A DNA stretch of 64,000 nucleotides from Tiliqua scincoides. Lineage: Eukaryota; Chordata; Lepidosauria; Squamata; Scincidae. This document shows positions 51,001-60,000 of the stretch, one piece after another. The notes below the pieces were generated by a model that was not told where the DNA came from, ran no database searches, and saw nothing but the letters and a program-made list of their open reading frames with translations. The stretch spans positions 97,844,132 through 97,908,131 of the forward strand of contig NC_089821.1 in the NCBI RefSeq assembly GCF_035046505.1, written 5' to 3'. Numbering within the stretch: position 1 is the first letter of the stretch; each line of letters opens with the position of its first letter. The translations under genes and the position numbers were made by a program.

Positions 51001-54000
51001 TCTGATGTTTCAAGAATGTTCCCCTGGGATGATCCTCTTCTAGTTCCAAATTCATCACTTTTAATTAAACCTCTGATGCCTAGCATAGCTGAAAGGCCAC
51101 TTTTTATGCCTCCTTTGTCCAATCCAATCTCCGAACAATCGACCAATCCTTGGGCCCAAATCTACAATCAGAGAAGATCAGTGCGTATTCTACTAGAATT
51201 GGTTTGGAAAACTCGCATACTAATACGCCCTGGGAGCTTGAGATACAGCAGAGTGAGCATCCCCTTTCCTCGGAGACTACTGTGTGTCAGTCTTTGCCAA
51301 TTGTAACACCTTTGCCCATACTTGACTTGGACGCTTGTCCCAAGGCATCTTTTCATCGATCTCCACCCAAACAACCTTCTTGCCCAACTCTTTTAGTGCA
51401 GAAGGAAGTACTTGGCGATTTTAACTCGTCTATTCAGAAGTTAGATTCAGCTGGAAGTTGTCTTGACTTAGCAACAACCAACTCCGGCTGGCCTCTCAAT
51501 TGTCCTGCTACGCCCCTGGCGAACTCTCACTCTTCTCAACTGTGACTAAGGCAACTTTCGACTGACAGCTATCCCTTTCATAGCCTTGCTGTTGCTACAC
51601 ATTTATCTAACCAGGTAAAGTTGGTCTCATGGAACATTGCAGGTTGGAAACGAAAGAGTCTTGATAAGGAATTCCTAGCCTATTTAACATCTTTTGACAT
51701 CATACTCCTGCAAGAAACGTGGGCAACGGAACCAATCCTTCTTGGCGATTACCAAACTTTCCATCTGCCAGCCTATAGACTTAATAAGATGGGCCGCGCT
51801 CAAGCGGGCTTGGCAACATTAATTAACCCGCTCTTGTCAGCGACCCTTGTGGAGGCATCAAAAAATCTATGCAACTTATTAATCATCAAATTGGATATTC
51901 AACAGCGGACATTTCTGGTTTTTAACGTCTATTTACCCCCCTGCCAAAACAGCTCACAGCGGGAGCAAGCTTGGAATTTTCTTTCCGAACAATGCAACGT
52001 GGCATGCAGTATTTATCCCAACGCTACAGTAATCCTTGGTGCAGATTTCAACTCATGAGTTGGGGACGGTATTGAGCTCTTTCACAAGATGGCCTGTGAG
52101 GACTGCGAACCTTTTATCTCTACCCATGGACATTAAGTGAGATTTTCCAAAGATATCTGTTTCAATGATGCCGGGATTTCTCTGGCAAACTTTAGCCTTC
52201 AGTTTAATTTGATTTGACTTAATGGATTGTGCAATTTTTCAGGGGCTTCGGAATTTACTCATGTTTCACCAGCAGGTACTAGTGTCATCGATTATGTTTT
52301 AATTTCGGCTTCTTTTTTGCCTTTTGTTTCCATCTTTAAAGTCGATGACTTTAAACTGAGTGATCATTTGCCCCTATGTACTTTTTTTAACATAGACTTA
52401 CCTCACATAGCTCCTCCATTGCGTGCTAGGGATAGTCTCACCTGTTTAGCAAAAATTAGATGAAACAATTCCGCCCTCTCTGAAATCCAGTCATTATTGA
52501 ATAACTCATGTGGTAAGATCTTGAGGGAACGTGTCCTGACCCTAACAGAGCCTGAATCTATAGTATCTGCCTTTGAATCTCTAATGAACCATATTTTTGT
52601 AAATGTTGCTAATCCAACGGTCAAGGCCAAAGGCAGGACTAGTAATGACTATTCAGGATGGTATGATCAGGACTGCAAAAGAGCTAAGTCTTATGCTAGG
52701 GAGTGTTTTGGAAACTTTAGAGCTAGCAATTCCAAGGAAGATTTGAAAATCTATTTTACAGCTATTGCTTCCCTGAAGGATTTGACCCAGTCCAAGCGGC
52801 ATGAGTTCATTAAAAAGTCCTGGGATAGACTGATTCAAGTTACTGCTAGTAACAACCATAAGGCATTTTGGGACATTGTCTCTAGATCTTCCAATGAAGG
52901 TACGGGCAAATTTAATCTAATTTCTAGCCATTCTTGGCGCCACCATTTCTCAGACTTGTTTTTTGATCCGGCAGTTGTCGGTAGTGGGGACCCAGAGATT
53001 TCTTTCTCTAATTTTGAGGCTTGGCCTGACGTGTCTGAAGGGGAAATTCTTGATTTAATTGTAGCTCTAAAGCCGGGCAAGGCCCTGGGGCCTGATGCCA
53101 TTCCTACCAACTGGCTCAAAGAAGATCCTTCATTCTGGACGTCCATTCTGGCCCCGCTCTTTTCAGCCATCAATGCTTCTGGTCGATTTCCCAAAGTCTG
53201 GCTTAAAGCCATAGTGATCCCCATTTTTAAAAAAGGTGATCCCTGCAAGCCGGACAATTTTAGACCCATCAGCTTAATTTCTGTAATTGGTAAGCTGTAC
53301 GCAAAACTTCTCCTTCAGCGCCTTAATCAATGGATTACCCATTCTAACATCTTGGGAATAGAACAAATAGGCTTTAGACAGGGGAAATCCACCCTGGATC
53401 ATGCCCTCATTCTCCAACATTTAGCGCACAAATATTCCACCCAAATGAAATCAAAACTCTTTGTTGCATTTTTAGACCTCAAAGGGGCTTTTGATAATGT
53501 GAGCAGAAATCTTTTATGGATAAAACTAGCTCGTATGGGGCTAGATCCTAAACTGCTTGCTCTTATCCGGGGTTTATATTCAAATACAACTGCCCAAGTT
53601 AGATACTCCCCGAGAGGTAATTGCACTGATGAATTTCTCACCAACAGGGGGGTGAAGCAGGGTTGTGTGTTGGCTCCTACACTGTTTAATCTCTTTTTAA
53701 ACGACCTGGCTCCTGCTCTAGCCACTGTTGACGGTCACCCTCCTAGATTGAGGAACTTGCAGGTCCCAATTTTATTATATGCTGATGATGCGGTTATTTT
53801 ATCTCGTTCAAGCTTGGGGTTGAAACGCTTGATTAGGAAGTGTGTTGAATTCTTTTGCTCTAATGAGTTACAAATAAATTATACCAAGTCAAAAATTGTG
53901 GTTTTTGAAAGGTCCTGGAGACCAAGAGAGTGGAGATTTAATGGACAAACTGTAGAACAGGTTAGGACATTCAAATACCTGGGCATTCTTTTTTCGCATA

Positions 54001-57000
54001 ATTTAGCATGGACGTGCCATCGTTATATGGCTCGCTCCCTTGCCAAAGCCTCTTCGCAAGCCATTGTTAAATTTTTCCATAGCAAAGGTGGCTCGTATAT
54101 TCCAGCGGCACTGAAGGTCTTTAATGCGAAATGCTCCCCCCAACTTCTATACGGGGTGCCACTCTGGATCCAATCGTTTAATAGCTCACTGGAGCAGATT
54201 CAGTCAGTCTTTTTAAGAAGCATACTAGGTTTGCCCCGGTGTGTTTCTTATGAGGTGCTCTGTATAGAATCAGGTCAAATCCAACTTGAAACTCTGGCGT
54301 GGATTAGAGCGACTAAATATTGGCTTAAAATTCTCTACAACACTGATTCCAACACTCTTCTATTCCATCTTCTTGATGACCCTTACTTTACAGATAAATT
54401 TTGGAGTACAAAAATAAAACAACTGGGAGTCGAGCCTGATTTACTTGGCCAGTTGTCACAAGACGAGGCATTTAGGCTCATCAAAGAGAGACTCCTGGAT
54501 ATTCATACTTCCAGTATTTTATCTGCTGCCAACAAAGTCTGCTCACCATTACACTTTCATTTACCGGTCAGAGTAGGGGAAATTCTCAACTATTTATACA
54601 CCTTGGAATGTCCAAAAACTAGAAGGGCCTTTTCTATGGCCCGTAGTAATTCCATTCCATCTGCTGTCCTTTCGGGCAGATTCAATGGTACTCCTCCACA
54701 TGAGAGAATTTGTCCATGTTCTCAGCGTGCTGTAGAAACTTTAGTCCATCTTCTTTTCCATTGTCCGCTTCATTATGAGGCCAGGAGGAAATGTCCAGCT
54801 CTCCAACCCTATCTCAATTTTTTCTTGGAGGATTCTGCTATATTGCAAGCCTTATTAGCTTCCACTGACCCTAACACCATTTCCCAGATAGCCACATTTA
54901 TCTCGCAAATTGTGGCATCTAATCTGAAGCGTGCCCCCATTTCTTTGAAGTCTCTGAATTTCGGGAGTTAATTGCAAGTTGGTGTGTTATGTTATAAGCA
55001 AACATTTTTTTTATTAGCTGTATGAAAGTGTTTAATGATCTTTTAACTGTATGCCAATAAAGGTACTGAAACTGAAACTGAACTGATTTTTACATGCATC
55101 CATACTGTCTCACCTGCCTGGTCCCACATTTTAAAAACAGTGTGCACTCATGCTCTGTGAACCTGCTTGCCCCTTGTCACTCCTTGTCCCTTACCATGCT
55201 TCCCCTCCTTTCCTGGTAAGTCTTCCTAATTGAGTTTGTTAGACAAAGCACCCCCTCCATACAATTAGGGTGACTTACAAGGAAAGGTGAAGAAGGAAGG
55301 GAAAAGGCCAGGGTGTGCATGCACACACATCTTAATGCATGGGGCCAAGTAGGTGATGAAACTGTGATCTGAATTGACCCTAACAATGTAAAGATCAAGG
55401 ATCGGTTGCACTCAGTGTTGGTTGCTTCAGATGGGCTCTCCTGTATGGTCAACTGCAAGCGAGCAAAAAGTACAAGCAGTTGAATTTTACTGTCACCTAG
55501 AATGTCTCCTGTTAGCTTGACAGAAGCTGCCTCCTTGCAGTGTCATTGTGGATGAAGTTTAAGAGACACACTGATTGCCCTTTTCATGTTATAGGGATGT
55601 TGTTAACTTAGGATGGGTTATTAAAAGACATAAAATATGTCAATTAATACAGAAAAAGGATAATTTTGTATAATCAGCATTCTAATAGGTTCAATTCACA
55701 TGAAATTAAAGTAATCTGGGGGAGGGGTGGAGATGAGAGCTGAGATCAATCCACAGACCCTGGCCCTTGTTGGCCACTAGAAGAAGGTAACTTCCTGCCA
55801 ATGGCGTAGCTAGAGGGGAGGCAGGGCACTAAGTTTTGCAGGGAGCCTCCCCGTAGCGTGCAAGTGGCCCCTCCCCCTCCCCTTGGGAGCCATTCGCTTC
55901 CTTTTAGCCTCACCACAGCATGCAAGCAACTCCTCCCCTCCCCTTCGGAGCCATTTGGGCGGGAAGGGGCAAAGTCGAGGCAAATGACTCCCAAGGGGAG
56001 GGGCCGCTTGCACATTGCGGGGAGGCTCCCTGCAAAACTTAGTGCTACGCCCCCCCTCTAGCTACACCAGTGCTTCCTGCCATTTTCCAGAAGCAAAACA
56101 GTGGCTCAGGATGGGTTGGTTGTTCTCATTCCCTCATTAAGAGATGTTGAAGAAGCCCGGATCTTTATATTTCTTTTACTTACTCTCTTTTGATTCAGCA
56201 TACCTCAAGGATACACTAGACCAATACATGGCACAGTTTCCCAAAGTCCGTGTTCTCCATCTCAAAGAAAGGCATGGTTTGATACGAGCTAGACTTGCTG
56301 GTGCACAGATTGCAAAAGGTAAGCAGAGTGATGGCTTATTGTCAGAAAGGTCTCAGATATTTGTATGCTATTAACTGTTCATAATAAAGTGTGTGGGATC
56401 TGGGATTAGAATATGATTAAAATATAATTAATACAGTCAGCCTACAGCTTACATTTGATAGACTTGTGCACATTCAAGTATACAAGCTCACCCCCCTAAA
56501 AGACAAACAGTTTAGTTAGTGCAAGCCCTATACCCACCATTCACTCTGTTTATTCCCCAGAGCAAGCAAGGGAGAATCAAGCTGCTGTTCCCTAGTTCCC
56601 ACATGATTCTTCTACTGTGCTTTTAGTTCTTAAAGACAGAGTAGGCTTTAAAGATGTTTTATCTATACAGTTCTTAGCTCCACAGAGCAACTCTGTAAAT
56701 TGGTCAAGGTGTGAGATACTGTAATGTTGTTTTATTACACTTTGTAAGCTGCTTTGTTTGTCACTGATAGAAAAGTGGAGTAACAGTTCTTGAGACTTGG
56801 GCAAGATACCCTCCCCACTCTCCACAAGGAACTGCTGTCATACTGTTAATGTCACACGCTGCTGCCCCTATGAACTTCATATCACACTGCTGGTGTTATC
56901 AATTTCCCTCAGCAAGATTTCTACGAGGGACCATCAAATAAAATTCAGCTTTGTTCCAATTCGCTGCCTGTAACAGAAATACGTGGAGCCTATTTATCCA

Positions 57001-60000
57001 CGTTAGTTCCGTTCCTTGACTCGGCTGATTAACAAAAAATGCTTTGTGCTAAATTCCATAGAGTTATGCAAATACTGCAGCCTTACACTTCCGGATGGAA
57101 GGAAACTAAGGCAGCTGTTATCAATCCCCTCCCCTCCGCTCCCCTCCGTACTTAGTCCTCCCATTGCCAGCTGCCCACCTTCTTTCACCCTTCAAGTTGG
57201 GGTGCTGATCTTTTAAGAGTCCAGCCCTTTGCATTTCTACTCAGAAGTACATTGACTACAAAGGGGCTTACTCCCAGGAAAGTGTGGAGAGGATTGTAGG
57301 CTATATCTCATGCTTTGCTTGGTGGGAAGGCTTGCTTGTGTTGGTGATAGCCTGCACCAAGGGGGGAGGGGGAATTCGGCAAACACTCCTGTCAGGGACT
57401 TGCTGCCTGGCCAGCCCCTGCCTTACCTGGAGGTGCAGGGAGGGCAGAGGATCGGTGGGGGAGAGCCACGGGAGGTTGAGGGTAGATCCCACCAGTCGCC
57501 CCTGCGGACTGCCAGGGCTGGCGGGGAGCCATGGGTGGGAGGAGGAGCAGCCCCCAGAGAGGCACTCCTCCCCAAAGTGCAGGGGTGCTGGAGAACGGAT
57601 GGGGGAGAGTCCCGGGCGGCAGTGGGCGCAAACTCCTGGCAACCCCTGCAGACAACCAGGCACTGCAGAGAGCCGGGGGCAGGGGGAAGGGCAACCCCCT
57701 GGGAGGCACCCGGCCCCCCGCCAGCAGCGATGCAGGGTGGCCGGGAAGGGAGCCCTGCGGCTTGGTCTGGTGGGGGAGGACGAGCTGGGAAGCATGCTGG
57801 CCCACAAGCAGCGCCCCCAGGGAGGGCACCTCCCCCCCTGTGGACACCGCCGGATCTTCTCGCCCCACGGGGGGGGCTCAGCCAGGAGCAGGGCGGCGGG
57901 GAGACAGGTGGGGGGAGGAGCAAGAGACAGGTCGGGGCGCAGAGCCACTCAGCTGGCGAGCAAGCCTCCCAAAGACTCAGACAGCAGGGCAGGGTTGGCT
58001 CCAGGACCAGGTGCCCGGGCTGACTGGGTGAGAGGGGTGGAGCCAGGAATTCCATAAAGGCCAGGGAGGCCAATGAGGAGGAGGAAGCCGGGCAAGGCTA
58101 ACAGCCAGGAGGAAAGCTGCATGCCCATGAGACCCAGGATACCTTAGAAGCCAAAGAGGGGGACCTGGGTGGATCTAACCCCCCTTTCTGGACCTGAGAA
58201 CACTCAGCCTCATCCCAGGGACCTGCCACAGGGTGAGTCTGAACCCTTTTTTGGCCGGAGGACCCTCAACCCCCTCCCCAGGATCTGACAACTCCCTGGG
58301 TTTTTTAAAGAAATCCCCTCTGTTGCTACCACACCTGCCCCTGTGTGTGTGTGAGAGAGAGAGAGAAAGACAGAGAGAGGAAGCAAGCTCTACCTTGCTG
58401 CATATGTTCTGGCTACAGAGATTTTCTCCCCACCCCTTCCCCTACTCAGCCTCTTTGCAGGCTCAGGAGCTCCAGGAATGTTACTGTTCCTTGCAAGGGG
58501 AACCTCTTCCAGGGCTATTTCCCTGCCTGGGCGAGGCAGAGCCTTTCTGCAATGTTTTGGGCTGCCTGGAAACAGATCTAGACACCAGTGCAGGGCAAAG
58601 GAGGCAAAGGTGTGTGTGACTTTCAGTACTGCCACCCCATTCACGTTGAGACAAATCTGAAGATTTAAAAATCCGTGGATAAATAGGCTGCACCTGTAAT
58701 GTCCTTTTTCTTTTGTAGGGGATGTCCTGACATTCTTGGATTCTCATGTGGAATGCAATGTTGGGTGGCTGGAGCCCCTATTGGATCGAATCCATTTAAA
58801 CAGAAAGAAAGTTGCTTGTCCAGTTATTGAAGTGATCAGTGACAAAGACATGAGGTAATATCAGTATTTTCCTATTTGCCCCACATTCTCCATGGTGATT
58901 AGTATATGAAAAAAGGCTTCACACAAGGAACTCCCTTTCAGATCAGTTCCTGCATAAGCATCCATTTCAAACACACTGATCACCTGTTGGATGGGTGGCA
59001 TCAGTATCTGTCTTTCAGGACTCTCTATGTCCTTGCATGGTAGTCACTCTTGGAACTCCAGACAGTTCTTTAGCAAGTCTAGTTACAGCACAAGTATAAG
59101 ATTTTTTACTCAGAGGTCCCACTGAGTTCAATGAGGTTTACTTTGAAACAAGGGTGTATAGGATTTCAGCCTTTGGGCCCAATCCTGTCTTGCCTGCCTC
59201 TAGCACCCAGCACCACTGCATATGTATGCTGCGTACGCTGCATGCTATGGAGGGAGGTGACCTGACAACCCAGGAGAGATAAGTAAAACTTTTTCTTACT
59301 AGCATCCCTAGACTTTCATTCATTTGGCTCAAAAAGAAAAAAAGGATACTCTATTGTTCAGTCTCATTAAAGAATCATTTTCTGTAGATATATTTCTTCC
59401 AATTACACCAGCTTTATTTCCAATTCCTGCAAAATCATACATGATTTTTTTTTTCCTTACATGCTAAAACAGCAAAAATGGTGACCCTCTGGGACAGGCT
59501 GAGATGCAAGCAGCTAAAAAACTTCATTTATTAGATTATAATGCCATGTGTGCAGATGATGGTATTATCAAAAAGCTTCCATCTATCTGATTATGGAATA
59601 ATCTTATATTCAATACATCCGTCTTTCATTCCAGCCAAGAGTCGTATCTCAGTAGTACAGCAGAGCATTAGCTCTGCATGCAGAAGGTTCTAAATCCAAT
59701 CCCTGGCATTGCCAGGTAGGACTGAGAAAGACACACACACCCCTGCCGCCTATAAATCCTAGAGAGCCATTGCCAGTCACTGCAGATAGATGACATTGAG
59801 CAAGATGACCAATGTCTCACTTGGTATGAGGCAGCTTCAGAAGTGGCTCCACAGACATCCCTTTCAGCTTACAGAACAAGGAGTTGCTACTGTGTGCGTT
59901 TGTTGCAGTGCACAAGCCTTCTTCAGGAAACTAATGCCTAAAAAACCAATCCTTGGGCACCAATCCTGTTGTGGCCTTGTGCTACCGGAACTATTCTAGC

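Larger units (their letters stand above)
49676..55083 (+). mobile_element. full-length non-LTR retrotransposon (Vingi/I-like?)
   Basis: A perfect 13-bp duplication TGATTTTTACATG flanks it (49663-49675 and 55084-55096), so both ends are exact. The element is 5,408 bp. It starts GGGACTTGAGCCAAGATGGC, has ORF1 (49866-51545) and ORF2 (about 51546-54971), and ends GCCAATAAAGGTACTG with CTGAAA repeats. ORF2 has an APE-type endonuclease, a reverse transcriptase and a C-terminal Cys/His region, and no RNase H that I can see. These features suggest the Vingi or another I-related clade, but I cannot exclude a jockey/L2-related one. It is sense to GALNT5 and mildly decayed. Confidence 0.9.

Noticed and set aside
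57284-58073. Several open frames above 200 codons on both strands
   Set aside because: They lie in a GC-rich solo LTR with exact ends and target duplication. Frames on all strands are expected from the composition.
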